DNA of 12,764 nt. Source: CAYUET01 sp964443875 (GTDB lineage Bacteria > Auribacterota > JAFGBW01). The DNA lies in assembly GCA_964443875.1 (NCBI GenBank), contig CAYUET010000056.1:1-12764 (forward strand), in the 5' to 3' direction. Below the pieces are notes generated by a model. That model made no database searches, was not told where the DNA came from, and was given only the letters and a program-made list of their open reading frames with translations. Each line of letters opens with the position of its first letter. The first letter of the stretch is position 1. Below are positions 1 to 8,113 of this stretch, in pieces. Position numbers and translations under genes: made by a program.

Positions 1-10
1 GTACCGCATT

Positions 11-2791
11 ATGAACAAAAAAAAGGGACTGGTGCTCTGTCCTGCGGGCAATTCCTCTTACATGCAGAATTGTTTTGCCGCCATGGGGTTTGAAGTCCAG
101 TGCGTTTCAAAACTGGTTGAATTCAGCCGGGTGCTTCATGAAAGCCGCTTTGATTTTTTCATCTTTCAGGAAGGATTTGAAGGATTGCCTTCTGCACAGC
201 TACTGAACAAGCTTTTGACCGTGTACTCCGTCCGTGTTCCCATTTTCTTTTTCCTTAAAACGGAAGACATGATTCTTTCCAAGCTTCTGGAAAAATATGA
301 GTTCTTTTCCATCCAGGTTCCACCGTGGGATTTCAGCCTCTGCGAAGAGCAGATCCAGGACATGCTGATCAAGGCTTATTACAAGGCGCCGAGAAAGCCG
401 TTTGCGGCTGAGGCGGCTGAAAAGAAGGAGGCGCCGGCCGCTGATTTTGAAAAGAAGGAAGAGGCCGTTGAATCCATGATTCCTCTTCAAACGGCAATGG
501 TTTCAAAACTGGATGAAACTGAAACAGGAACATTATCCGTCACCCTGTTTATAAAAGATTTTCCAAATAAGATTCCTCTGGTGAAATTAGGGGCTCCTCT
601 GACACAGTTTTTAAAAACGGGCGTGGTCATGCAGAGAAATAAGGTGGCGGAAATTTTAAAAACTTCCGAAGGATTTCCTTTTTTAAAGGTGCTGACGGAA
701 GCTTATAAGAATGGAAATGATTCCCTGAGGGAAAGTATTGTGGAACTTTTTGTGGAAATCCCCGGCAAGGCTCCGGTCATGGATTGTCTTGTCCTGGCGC
801 TGAATGACCGGGTGCCCAGCCTTCAGCATCTGGCGCTTTCGGGACTCCGGAATTACGACATAAAAAAAACATTTCCGCATATCCGCCCTAAATTGCGTTC
901 CCCCATTTCAAAGATTAAAAATTCAGCCGCAGAGCTGCTTCAGAATGTCAGGGATCCTGCCCTTTACGGGGATTTTTTGAGCGGGGTTTTGAATACAGAG
1001 GATCTGACCCTGATCAAATATTTTCTTTTTTACATCAAGAACAGTTTTAATGACATTAAGGATTTTTCCATTTTTCTGCCTGTTTTTAAATCCAGCAATT
1101 ATGTCCTGATGGAACACCTTTTGGAACTTCTCATCCAGATTAAAGACCGAAAACTTCTGCCTCTCCTCAAACTGGCCATCGGAACCGGAGAACGGGTTTT
1201 AGTCCGACTCGCAATTGAAGGATTCCGGCAGATTCCTGATCCTTCAAGTATTGAACTTCTCGTGGAGCTTGTGAACGGGAAGGAAGGGGCTGCCGCCGAG
1301 GCGGCCATCACGACCATCATGCAGCAGTTTTCGTCGGCAAAGTATCTGCCCATGTTTTATCTGATTGTTCAGAAGTGTCAGGATTCCATCCGGGAACAGG
1401 TGCTTCTGATTGTAAAGCATTTCAAGGAAAAAGAGAGTTTTCCTATTTTTCAGGCCACCCTGCGCTTTGGGGGAACCGGAACCAAGATTGCCGCCATTGA
1501 GGCCATGTCCAAATGGAAAAAAGAACATGTGACCCTTTTGATCGGCCCCTTGCTTGAGGATTCCGACAAATTCATCTCGGAATTTGTCTACAAATATATC
1601 GAACAGAATTCAACCGTGGAATGCATAGAAAGCCTTCTCAAGGTTTTTGTCAATCTGAAAACCGACAATGCAAAAGAAGTGATTGCCCATGCCCTGGCCA
1701 AAATCGTCCAGGATTCGGATTCTTCCACCTCTCTTCTCAAGGTGATTCAGAAGGACAGCTATTCGGTGATGGTTAAAATATTGAAAAACAGCGGTGTTTC
1801 CCTGGGGAAATTTACTTCTGAAGTCCTGGGAAAACATTTTACCGAAGGGGCCTCCTTTGAAATCATTCTCCGCACTCTTTATGACAAAAATATTGAAGCA
1901 AGCGCCGAGGCGGCCTTTCTTTTAGGGGAGAATAACAATCCCGAGGCGGTCCCTCATCTTCTGCGCTTTATTGATGATTCCAACTGGTACATGAGACGCA
2001 TGGTGGTTGAAGCCCTTGGGAAATTAAAGGCCGTGGAAACGGCCCCGGTTCTGATCAAAAAGCTGAAAGACTCCCATCCGGCAGTCCGGCAGTCCGCCGC
2101 CACCTCGCTCAGCCAGTTTAACGTGAAATTCAAAGAACCCATCCTGGTTTTGTTTCTGGAGGAGGAATCCGTCAAGGTGCTTGAGCAGATGATTCATCTG
2201 CTGTCGCCTTTCAGGGACCAGAAAACTGCGGACGTTTACATTCCCAAGCTTTCCGCGGCGAGCATCCTCACCCGGATCAACGCGGCGGCAAGCCTTTTGA
2301 GTTTATGGGGGGATGTGGACCGGAAATTAATCGAGGGCTGGCTCAAGTCGGATAAATGGGCCATCCGTCTTCTGGCCGTTTCCTTCTTTTCCAAGGAGGA
2401 ACCTTCGGTACTTATGGAGAGTATGGATATTTTCATTATGGACAAAGAGGAGGAAGTCCGGCGCTATCTGATTTCCTTTATTGCCATGCAGAAAAAAGAA
2501 GAATGTGTGGAAACGCTCCGTTCCTTCATCAGGGATGAAAGCCCTCTTGTACGTGAACAGGTGGCTCTGGAACTGACAAAGATGAATATTCTGGGGGTCA
2601 GGGCGGTCTTTCTGGAAATTGCCCGGTTTGAAATAAACGAAGCGGTTCTGGATCATGTTCTGGATTACATTTATGAGCATAAAGATCCTGAAATTTTTCA
2701 GATTCTTTCCGAGAGGGAGGAAGTGTGTGCGGACGCGGTGCTTAAGCGTTTGACGTATATTGCGGAAAGTTACGGCCGCAGAAAGGAATGA
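11..2791 (+). CDS. HEAT-repeat protein with receiver-like N-terminal domain
   Basis: 926 residues. Residues 1-125 have the alternating strand/helix pattern of a response-regulator receiver, but the key positions are lost: the acidic pair is replaced around C10-P11, the phospho-Asp position is Q53 (in FDFFIFQ), and the usual K-P near the end reads VPPW. A charged Ala/Lys/Glu linker (about 127-155) follows, then helical repeats to the end. The clearest HEAT/PBS-lyase-like repeats are at about 630-703 (motifs such as AVPHLLRFIDD, VRQSAATSL) and 797-873 (VRRYLISFI, VREQVALEL). HEAT arrays usually serve as protein-binding scaffolds, so a scaffold role in the chemosensory complex is an inference. 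No signal peptide or membrane helix is seen. Only 10 bases precede the ATG, they show no ribosome binding site, and the frame is open to the window edge, so the true start may lie upstream. The gene lies 5 nt from trpD. Confidence 0.85.
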   Translation: MNKKKGLVLCPAGNSSYMQNCFAAMGFEVQCVSKLVEFSRVLHESRFDFFIFQEGFEGLPSAQLLNKLLTVYSVRVPIFFFLKTEDMILSKLLEKYEFFSIQVPPWDFSLCEEQIQDMLIKAYYKAPRKPFAAEAAEKKEAPAADFEKKEEAVESMIPLQTAMVSKLDETETGTLSVTLFIKDFPNKIPLVKLGAPLTQFLKTGVVMQRNKVAEILKTSEGFPFLKVLTEAYKNGNDSLRESIVELFVEIPGKAPVMDCLVLALNDRVPSLQHLALSGLRNYDIKKTFPHIRPKLRSPISKIKNSAAELLQNVRDPALYGDFLSGVLNTEDLTLIKYFLFYIKNSFNDIKDFSIFLPVFKSSNYVLMEHLLELLIQIKDRKLLPLLKLAIGTGERVLVRLAIEGFRQIPDPSSIELLVELVNGKEGAAAEAAITTIMQQFSSAKYLPMFYLIVQKCQDSIREQVLLIVKHFKEKESFPIFQATLRFGGTGTKIAAIEAMSKWKKEHVTLLIGPLLEDSDKFISEFVYKYIEQNSTVECIESLLKVFVNLKTDNAKEVIAHALAKIVQDSDSSTSLLKVIQKDSYSVMVKILKNSGVSLGKFTSEVLGKHFTEGASFEIILRTLYDKNIEASAEAAFLLGENNNPEAVPHLLRFIDDSNWYMRRMVVEALGKLKAVETAPVLIKKLKDSHPAVRQSAATSLSQFNVKFKEPILVLFLEEESVKVLEQMIHLLSPFRDQKTADVYIPKLSAASILTRINAAASLLSLWGDVDRKLIEGWLKSDKWAIRLLAVSFFSKEEPSVLMESMDIFIMDKEEEVRRYLISFIAMQKKEECVETLRSFIRDESPLVREQVALELTKMNILGVRAVFLEIARFEINEAVLDHVLDYIYEHKDPEIFQILSEREEVCADAVLKRLTYIAESYGRRKE

Positions 2792-2796
2792 TTTTT

Positions 2797-3807
2797 ATGG
2801 AGTTTAAACAATACCTTGAAAAATTGCTGTCGCATAAGGATCTGACTTTTGATGAATCGAGTTCCCTGTGTAGGCTTTTCCTGGAAGGGACCCTTGAGGA
2901 CGCCCAGATGGCGGCCCTGCTGGTCGCCCTGAAAATGAAGGGCGAAAGCATTTCAGAAATCGCAGGCTTCGGCTCCATGATGAGATCCAAGGCTGTCGAT
3001 ATGAGCATGCCGGGGATGGATGTGATTGATAACTGCGGAACGGGCGGGGACTGCAGCCATTCCTTCAATATCTCCACGGTTTCCGCCCTGATTGCGGCAG
3101 GGGCCGGCTGCAAAATCGCCAAACACGGCAACAGGAGCGTTTCCAGCCTCTGCGGGAGCGCGGATGTCCTTCAGGCTCTCGGAATCAAAATCCAGGAGGA
3201 ACCTGAAAAGATCAAAGAGGGAATCCGCACGATTGGAATCGGTTTTCTTTTTGCCCCGAATATGCATTCCGCCATGAAATATGTCATGCCCGTCAGGAAA
3301 AGCCTCGGAACCCGCACCTTGTTTAATATCCTGGGGCCTCTGATTAATCCGGCCCGGGTCAGGAAACAGATTATCGGTGTGTATGAAGCCAAGCTTTGTG
3401 AACTCTATGCCCGGGTTTTGAAGGAAATGGGGCATGAGGAAGCCTATGTTGTTCACGGACGCGACGGACTGGATGAAGTCACTTTATCGGATTCCACCCT
3501 TGTTTATCATCTCCGTCATGGAGAAATACGTAATTTTGAAGTGACCCCTGAACTGTTCGGCCTTAAAAGAGTCCCCCGGGATGTGCTGAAAGGCGGGGAT
3601 GCCGAAGAAAACGCACGTATCATCAAAGATATCCTGGACGGGAAGCCCGGCCCCCGGCGCGAGATTGCGTGTATGAATGCCGCTTTCTCCATTCACCTTT
3701 GCGGCAAAAGCCCTACCCTTCAGGCCGCTTACCCGATCGCCTGTCAATCTATTGATTCAGGCCGGGCAAAAAAAATTCTGGCGGAATGGAAGGTCCTGTC
3801 CGTTTAA
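2797..3807 (+). CDS. trpD: Anthranilate phosphoribosyltransferase (TrpD)
   Basis: 336 residues, normal length for the family. The enzyme joins anthranilate to PRPP to give phosphoribosyl-anthranilate, the second step of tryptophan synthesis, in the cytoplasm. Visible motifs: the PRPP-binding loop DNCGTGGD (78-85), KHGNRSVSS (109-117), the conserved stretch around GFLFAPNMHSAMKYVMPVRK (149-168), FNILGPLINPA (176-186), and the metal-binding Asp-Glu pair in HGRDGLDEVTL (D226, E227). All expected key regions are present, so it looks active. I chose the ATG at 2797 because GAAAGGA at 2781-2787 lies 9 nt before it. An in-frame ATG at 2788 overlaps the HEAT stop (ATGA), but the Shine-Dalgarno abuts it directly. 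No other trp gene is in the window. The close spacing suggests co-transcription with the HEAT gene. It could act on a related substrate, but the motifs favour true TrpD. Confidence 0.93.
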   Translation: MEFKQYLEKLLSHKDLTFDESSSLCRLFLEGTLEDAQMAALLVALKMKGESISEIAGFGSMMRSKAVDMSMPGMDVIDNCGTGGDCSHSFNISTVSALIAAGAGCKIAKHGNRSVSSLCGSADVLQALGIKIQEEPEKIKEGIRTIGIGFLFAPNMHSAMKYVMPVRKSLGTRTLFNILGPLINPARVRKQIIGVYEAKLCELYARVLKEMGHEEAYVVHGRDGLDEVTLSDSTLVYHLRHGEIRNFEVTPELFGLKRVPRDVLKGGDAEENARIIKDILDGKPGPRREIACMNAAFSIHLCGKSPTLQAAYPIACQSIDSGRAKKILAEWKVLSV

Positions 3808-3940
3808 AAACATTCCGGCGTATTCATGAGCCTTGATTTTTTTAGGCGCAAGTGCAATAAAACACCGGGTTGATTTTGCCAGCAAGACGGATTTTTTTTG
3901 ATTTTCTGCAAGGCGGTCTATGCAAAAAAAAATTAAAAAG

Positions 3941-3980
3941 GTACACAATGTGATTAAGATGTACACAATGTAATTAAAGA
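3941..3980 (+). repeat. Tandem 20-nt direct repeat upstream of the chemosensory operon
   Basis: Two adjacent 20-nt units, 3941-3960 and 3961-3980, share GTACACAATGT, then one mismatch (G/A), then ATTAA: 16 of the first 17 bases are identical. Each holds a small dyad, TACA-CAA-TGT(A/G). The 20-nt period is about two helical turns, which would place two bound proteins on the same DNA face. The second unit runs into the Shine-Dalgarno (GAAGGA, 3979-3984) of the gene at 3990. An operator role is inference; no clear terminator was found in the rest of the 3808-3989 spacer. Confidence 0.6.
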
Positions 3981-3989
3981 AGGAAAAGA

Positions 3990-4337
3990 ATGAAACGTTC
4001 CAGTTTAAAGAAAATATATGAGATAAAAGGTCTGTTTGAAGTTTTGATGCAACTGGGCACCCCTAACGCAGGAGCTTTGCTCCGTACTCTTGAAACTCTC
4101 CGTCAGTGGGTGGAGCCTTTTGAGGCGGATCCCGCACCTTTGAAAGACCTGGGGAGATTTTTTGACAAGGCCCGGAAATCGGCCATGGATGAATGTATTT
4201 TTTTAAACTTGGTTCTGGACAAGATGAGTTTATTGTTGAAATATATGCTGGATTGTTCCGATGAGACTCTGGATCGGAATAAAATCACGGAACTAACTGA
4301 AACCATGGAACAAGCAAAAAATTTAATAGTCTTATAA
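3990..4337 (+). CDS. Small helical protein of unknown function
   Basis: 115 residues, not recognised. The sequence reads as almost entirely alpha-helical, with amphipathic segments (about 5-50 and 55-115) and no signal peptide, membrane helix or cysteine cluster. The start is supported by GAAGGA at 3979-3984, 5 nt before the ATG. The stop overlaps the next start by one base (TAATG at 4335-4339), so the two small genes are probably translationally coupled. As first gene of the run leading to cheA, it is likely an accessory to the chemosensory system, perhaps a helical adaptor or binding partner of the zinc-ribbon protein. That role is inferred only from position. It is read as real because of its ribosome binding site, tight coupling and coding-like composition. 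Confidence 0.75.
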   Translation: MKRSSLKKIYEIKGLFEVLMQLGTPNAGALLRTLETLRQWVEPFEADPAPLKDLGRFFDKARKSAMDECIFLNLVLDKMSLLLKYMLDCSDETLDRNKITELTETMEQAKNLIVL

Positions 4338-4708
4338 TGAATGCAACATGTAAAATTGAGTTTAAATGTATAAACGCTGCCTGTGCAACGCCTATAGATT
4401 TTTCATTAACCGAGATTGAAAGTGACGGAACTCTGATTTGTCCGCACTGCCGAAAAGCCTATTCCTTTCATCCTGATTTTGTGGATAAAATGAAGCGTTT
4501 TTACAAGCTCGTGGAAGCGGTTCAGGACGCCCGGGATATCCTGGGGAATGCCAATGTGGCCATTAATGTCAAAGGGAATGAGATTAAAATTCCCTATCGT
4601 CTGCTTCTGACCCGCATGAATACGCTCATTACCTTAAAAATGGATGACGGGGAACTGACCTTCCGCTTCAGGGTGGAGCCTCTCAACGATAATGAAGTAA
4701 TCAAATAG
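4337..4708 (+). CDS. Small Cys4 zinc-ribbon-like protein of unknown function
   Basis: 123 residues. Two cysteine pairs, C11-x4-C16 and C35-x2-C38 (the second as CPHC), are spaced like a zinc ribbon within the first 40 residues; C5 is an extra cysteine. A helical stretch follows (about 47-70), then a C-terminal part with strand-like segments (NVAINVKGNEIKIPYRLL, ELTFRFRVEPL). No membrane helix or signal peptide. The ATG overlaps the previous stop by one base and has no strong ribosome binding site of its own, which fits translational coupling. It ends 47 nt before cheA. I do not recognise the family. Zinc binding is likely from the cysteine pattern; a regulatory or structural role in the Che complex is inferred from the neighbours alone. 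Confidence 0.75.
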   Translation: MNATCKIEFKCINAACATPIDFSLTEIESDGTLICPHCRKAYSFHPDFVDKMKRFYKLVEAVQDARDILGNANVAINVKGNEIKIPYRLLLTRMNTLITLKMDDGELTFRFRVEPLNDNEVIK

Positions 4709-4755
4709 CCGGGCACCGGTCTTGAAATTCCAATGTAAATTGGGGATATGCCTTA

Positions 4756-6645
4756 ATGTCTACAGAATCGGAAGAATGGCAGCAGCTCCTCCGGGATTTT
4801 TTAACCGAAAGCACGGAAATTCTGGATACCTTTTCTTTTGATATCCTTTCCCTGGAATCTTCACCGCAGGATCCTGAAATCCTGAACAAGCTTTTCAGAA
4901 ATATCCATACCATCAAGGGATCGGCCCATTTTCTGGGATTCAGGAATCTTTCGGAATTCGGCCATAAGCTGGAAGACCTTCTGAATAAGCTCCGCCATCA
5001 GGAACTGTTTGCGGATTCCGCGGTGATTGATATCCTTTTGATTTCTTGCGATCATTTAAAGGATATGGTGTCTCTTGTCCGGGATCGGCAGAAAGATACG
5101 GTGGATGTCTCGGCTGTCTCTAAAAAAATTGAGCTCCTTCTTGCCTCTCCGAAATTTTCCGATGAGGCGGCTTCTGAAAACAGCAGGGGGGCCTCTTCCG
5201 CTTCCGCCTTTCCTCCGGAACCAGAGGCGGATTTTTCCGCAAATGAAGAAAAGAAGTCCTCAAAACTCGGTGAAATTCTTGTCCGTCAAAATGCGATCAG
5301 ACCTGAACAGCTTTCGGAGGCGCTGGCCTTTCAGGAACAGATTCCCAGGCTCGGGGAAATCCTGGTTCAGAAAAATTATGTCACCCCGTATCAGCTGGAA
5401 GAGGCGCTTGAACGTCAGAACAAGAAAAATCAGAAAGATTCGAATATCCGGGTCGATGTGACCCGTCTCGATGACCTTATGAACCTGGTCGGCGAGCTGG
5501 TGCTCTGCAGAAATCAGTTTTATGCGCTGGCGAAAAGTCCTGTCCTGGCCAATTCTCCGGCCCCTCTTGCGGTCAGCCTTTCGGAAACCATTCACCGTCT
5601 TGCCTTCAATACCGGGGAACTGCAGAGAGCCGTGATGAAGACGCGCATGCTGCCTATTGCCCGCATGTTTTCGCGTTTTCCGAGGCTCATCCGTGATCTG
5701 GAACATCAAACAGGCAAGCAGGTTCGCCTCGAAATAAAGGGGGAAGAAACCGAACTGGACAAGACAATCCTGGAAGAGATGACCGACCCCCTGATGCACA
5801 TGGTCCGGAATGCCCTGGATCACGGCATAGAGATGCCTTCAGAGCGCGAAGCCCTGGGGAAAGATAAAACCGGAATGGTGCGGTTAAGCGCTTTTTACGA
5901 GGGGGGGCAGATCCTCATTATCGTTGAGGATGACGGAAAAGGAATCAGCCTAGAAAAAATTCTTGAGCAGGCGATTGAAAAGAAGCTCATTGCCGCGGAC
6001 CAGGCCGGGCGGATGACCGAAAAGGAAATCCTGGATCTGATTTTTCTTCCGGGGTTGAGCACTTCCGGTGCCGTTTCTTCCCTTTCCGGAAGAGGCGTGG
6101 GAATGGATATTGTTAAAAGTAGTATCTCCAGGCTTAAGGGGGTTATTGAAGTGGTGACTCACAAGGACCGGGGAACCCTTTTCCGGATAAAGCTTCCCCT
6201 GACGCTTGCCATCATCCCGGTGCTTTTAATCGGGGTTCTGGACCAGATGTATGGGCTGCCTCTTGGAAATGTCGTGGAGTCTTTAAGAATATCCAGAGAG
6301 GAAATTTGTTTTGCGGAGGGGCAAAAGGTGATAGAGTTCAGAGGCCGTGTTCTCCCTCTTGTGAGCTTCAGGGAAATATACGGACTTCCGGAGCAGGAGG
6401 AGACTTCCTGGATTTATATCGTCGTGATCGGTCTGGGGGAGAAACAGAAGGCGGTCAGGGTGGATGCCCTCTATGAACAGGAGGAGGTTGTGATAAAATC
6501 TCTGACACGGTTTTTGTCCGATGTCCCGGGATTTGCAGGGGGGGCAGTACGGGGGGACGGACGAGTGATTCTGATTGCAGATATTGAATATTTAATTACA
6601 GAACAAGGAGGCGAAAGTGGGACAAACACTTTTCATGCGCTTTAA
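4756..6645 (+). CDS. cheA: Chemotaxis histidine kinase CheA
   Basis: 629 residues. This cytoplasmic kinase, coupled to receptors by CheW, phosphorylates itself on the P1 histidine and passes the phosphate to receiver proteins. Domains: P1/Hpt (about 8-115) with HTIKGSAHFLG and phospho-His H51; a low-complexity linker (about 133-168); two LGEIL repeats (171-221) where a P2 CheY-binding domain often sits; P3 dimerisation (about 230-310, LMNLVGELVL); P4 ATPase with N box HMVRNALDHGIE (348-359), DDGKGI (392-397), LPGLST (431-436) and GRGVGM (445-450); P5 CheW-like domain (about 485-615). All catalytic motifs are intact. A recognisable P2 is missing. GGGGA at 4742-4746, 9 nt before the ATG, supports the start. 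The 3' end overlaps the first MCP by 29 nt and carries that gene's Shine-Dalgarno. Confidence 0.96.
   Translation: MSTESEEWQQLLRDFLTESTEILDTFSFDILSLESSPQDPEILNKLFRNIHTIKGSAHFLGFRNLSEFGHKLEDLLNKLRHQELFADSAVIDILLISCDHLKDMVSLVRDRQKDTVDVSAVSKKIELLLASPKFSDEAASENSRGASSASAFPPEPEADFSANEEKKSSKLGEILVRQNAIRPEQLSEALAFQEQIPRLGEILVQKNYVTPYQLEEALERQNKKNQKDSNIRVDVTRLDDLMNLVGELVLCRNQFYALAKSPVLANSPAPLAVSLSETIHRLAFNTGELQRAVMKTRMLPIARMFSRFPRLIRDLEHQTGKQVRLEIKGEETELDKTILEEMTDPLMHMVRNALDHGIEMPSEREALGKDKTGMVRLSAFYEGGQILIIVEDDGKGISLEKILEQAIEKKLIAADQAGRMTEKEILDLIFLPGLSTSGAVSSLSGRGVGMDIVKSSISRLKGVIEVVTHKDRGTLFRIKLPLTLAIIPVLLIGVLDQMYGLPLGNVVESLRISREEICFAEGQKVIEFRGRVLPLVSFREIYGLPEQEETSWIYIVVIGLGEKQKAVRVDALYEQEEVVIKSLTRFLSDVPGFAGGAVRGDGRVILIADIEYLITEQGGESGTNTFHAL
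5266..5418 (+). repeat. Tandem LGEIL-type peptide repeat within CheA
   Basis: Two 23-residue units, CheA residues 171-193 and 199-221, share the pattern LGEILV-x-(Q/K)N-x(5)-QL-x-EAL-x(2)-Q with a 28-residue period. The pattern resembles the short helical units (LGxILVxxGxIxxxQLxxAL) of type II secretion ATPase/MshE N-terminal domains, some of which bind cyclic di-GMP. The second unit leads directly into the dimerisation domain. Whether these bind a nucleotide or a protein cannot be read from sequence. Confidence 0.75.
6605..6611 (+). promoter_or_regulatory. Shine-Dalgarno deciding a GTG start
   Basis: AAGGAGG lies 5 nt before the GTG at 6617, inside the end of cheA. The next in-frame ATG at 6635 is 23 nt away, too far, so GTG is the better start for the first MCP. 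Confidence 0.85.
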
Positions 6646-8113
6646 AAAGCTGATGGGATTATCTTTCAGCCTTAGTATTTTATCGGTGCTGGTCTGGCGT
6701 TTCTGGATACCCCGGGATGAAATTTTTTACGGGGCTTTAGGGGCTGTCGTTTTAACATCCTGTATTTTTTATGTTTTGGCTTTTTTTTTATTCAAAAGGG
6801 ACAGGCAGAATTACAGGGCAAGGCTTTCAGAAATACAGCTTCTGATTGAAAATATGGCCGGGGGATATCTCGCAAAGGGCATTGTGGTCGGAGGAGAGGA
6901 TGAATTGGGCGAAATTGAAAAAAAACTGAACACGCTTCTCCAAGAGTATGCGGATAAATTGAAAAAAATGTCGAAGACGATCTCGGAGACCGAGGAGCTT
7001 AAAAAGACGATCCAGGCCGATATCCGGGTCTTTGAAATAACGGATGAGAAAAATCTGAAGGATATGGACAGCCTGCAGGTTTTTCTGCGGGAATCTTCAA
7101 AAAGCTTTGAGGGAATGTATGACTCTCTGAATCATCTTTCCTCTTTTCTGTTTAAAACAGTCAGCGCGATCAGGGAAATGGTGAAGACCGTCAAGGGGTA
7201 TGCGCCTAAATCCCGTGATCTGGCGGATTCCGCGGAAAATATAAACACTCTTCTTCACCATTGGTCCGCCGAGGTGGAAAAGGAGAATGTCCTGATACAG
7301 AAGGCCCGGCAGAATTCGGAAAAGGCCATGGAAGCGGCGGCCGAAGGGACGAAGTTTTATTTAAAAACAGTTGAGCGCATGAACCGCATCGCCAGGTCGG
7401 TTGATGAAAATTCCACGTCCATTGGGAACCTCGGAAAATCCTCCGGAGAAATCGGGGATATCGTGGAAACGATTGATGAAATAGCGGATCAGACCAATTT
7501 ACTGGCCCTGAATGCCGCGATTGAAGCGGCTCGTGCCGGGGAGCAGGGGCGAGGGTTTGCGGTTGTCGCCGATGAAATCCGGAAGCTTGCGGAAAGGACA
7601 ACCTCGGCCACAAAGGAGATTTCGGACACGCTCTCCTCCATGCGGATGGAGATCAATTCCGTGATTTCCTCCATGGAGCAGGGAACCCGGGAAGTGGAAA
7701 AGGGGGTGGAACTCGCGGATGATTCTCAGTCTGTTCAGAAACGGATCAGCCAGGTCATTGAAAATTCCAAAAGCCTTATGGAGGAGATTGCCTCTTCTGT
7801 TTCTCATCAGGAAAACGATTCCCAGTCTCTGCAGAACCTCCTGGACCGCCTTAAGGAAAATATCAAGGGGTTGTGTCATTATAATACGTCAGAGGAGAAG
7901 CAGGGCGCCGAGGTGCTTGAACTCTCATCTAGTCTCGGGGAGCATATTTCCCAATGCCGCAATACCCTGGACGGCTTTAAAAAAGCGCTGGATCCTGTGC
8001 CGGATTCCCTCAACGCTTTGATTACGGAAATTCATTCTTTGAAGCCGGTTCTGCGGCACATGAAGGAGGAACTGGAAGACCAGGGAACGGAGTTTAACGG
8101 ATCATGCGCATAA
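6617..8113 (+). CDS. Methyl-accepting chemotaxis protein without periplasmic sensor domain (MCP 1)
   Basis: 498 residues with a GTG start. Two predicted membrane helices (about 9-29 and 38-59) are joined by only about 8-10 residues, so no periplasmic ligand domain exists. A HAMP-like or linker region (about 60-115) is followed by a long helical cytoplasmic part. The signalling tip, which contacts CheA and CheW, is at about 287-328 and is highly canonical (DQTNLLALNAAIEAARAGEQ, then GRGFAVVADEIRKLAERT). The C-terminal return helix runs to about 450. The end (EFNGSCA) has no CheR/CheB-binding pentapeptide of the NWETF type. With no outer domain it may sense the membrane, the cytoplasm or a partner protein. 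It overlaps cheA by 29 nt and the next MCP by 10 nt, so the three are surely co-transcribed. Confidence 0.95.
   Translation: MGQTLFMRFKKLMGLSFSLSILSVLVWRFWIPRDEIFYGALGAVVLTSCIFYVLAFFLFKRDRQNYRARLSEIQLLIENMAGGYLAKGIVVGGEDELGEIEKKLNTLLQEYADKLKKMSKTISETEELKKTIQADIRVFEITDEKNLKDMDSLQVFLRESSKSFEGMYDSLNHLSSFLFKTVSAIREMVKTVKGYAPKSRDLADSAENINTLLHHWSAEVEKENVLIQKARQNSEKAMEAAAEGTKFYLKTVERMNRIARSVDENSTSIGNLGKSSGEIGDIVETIDEIADQTNLLALNAAIEAARAGEQGRGFAVVADEIRKLAERTTSATKEISDTLSSMRMEINSVISSMEQGTREVEKGVELADDSQSVQKRISQVIENSKSLMEEIASSVSHQENDSQSLQNLLDRLKENIKGLCHYNTSEEKQGAEVLELSSSLGEHISQCRNTLDGFKKALDPVPDSLNALITEIHSLKPVLRHMKEELEDQGTEFNGSCA

Noticed and set aside
2788..2796. ATG at 2788 (ATGA overlap with the HEAT stop) as the trpD start
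   Set aside because: The Shine-Dalgarno abuts this ATG; spacing fits the ATG at 2797.
2953..3456. 167-residue minus-strand frame opposite trpD
   Set aside because: Shadow of the well-supported trpD; no motif and no independent signals.
3898..3924. Sigma70 promoter (TTGATT, 15 nt, TATGCA) before the gene at 3990
   Set aside because: Short spacing and a poor -10 match; no sigma28 or sigma54 consensus in this spacer either.
3808..3940. Intrinsic terminator after trpD
   Set aside because: T runs are present (3838-3843, 3892-3899) but no convincing GC-rich stem precedes either.
5260..5823. 187-residue open frame on the minus strand
   Set aside because: It lies wholly inside cheA, which has clear domains; the antisense protein shows no recognisable motif, so it is a shadow frame.
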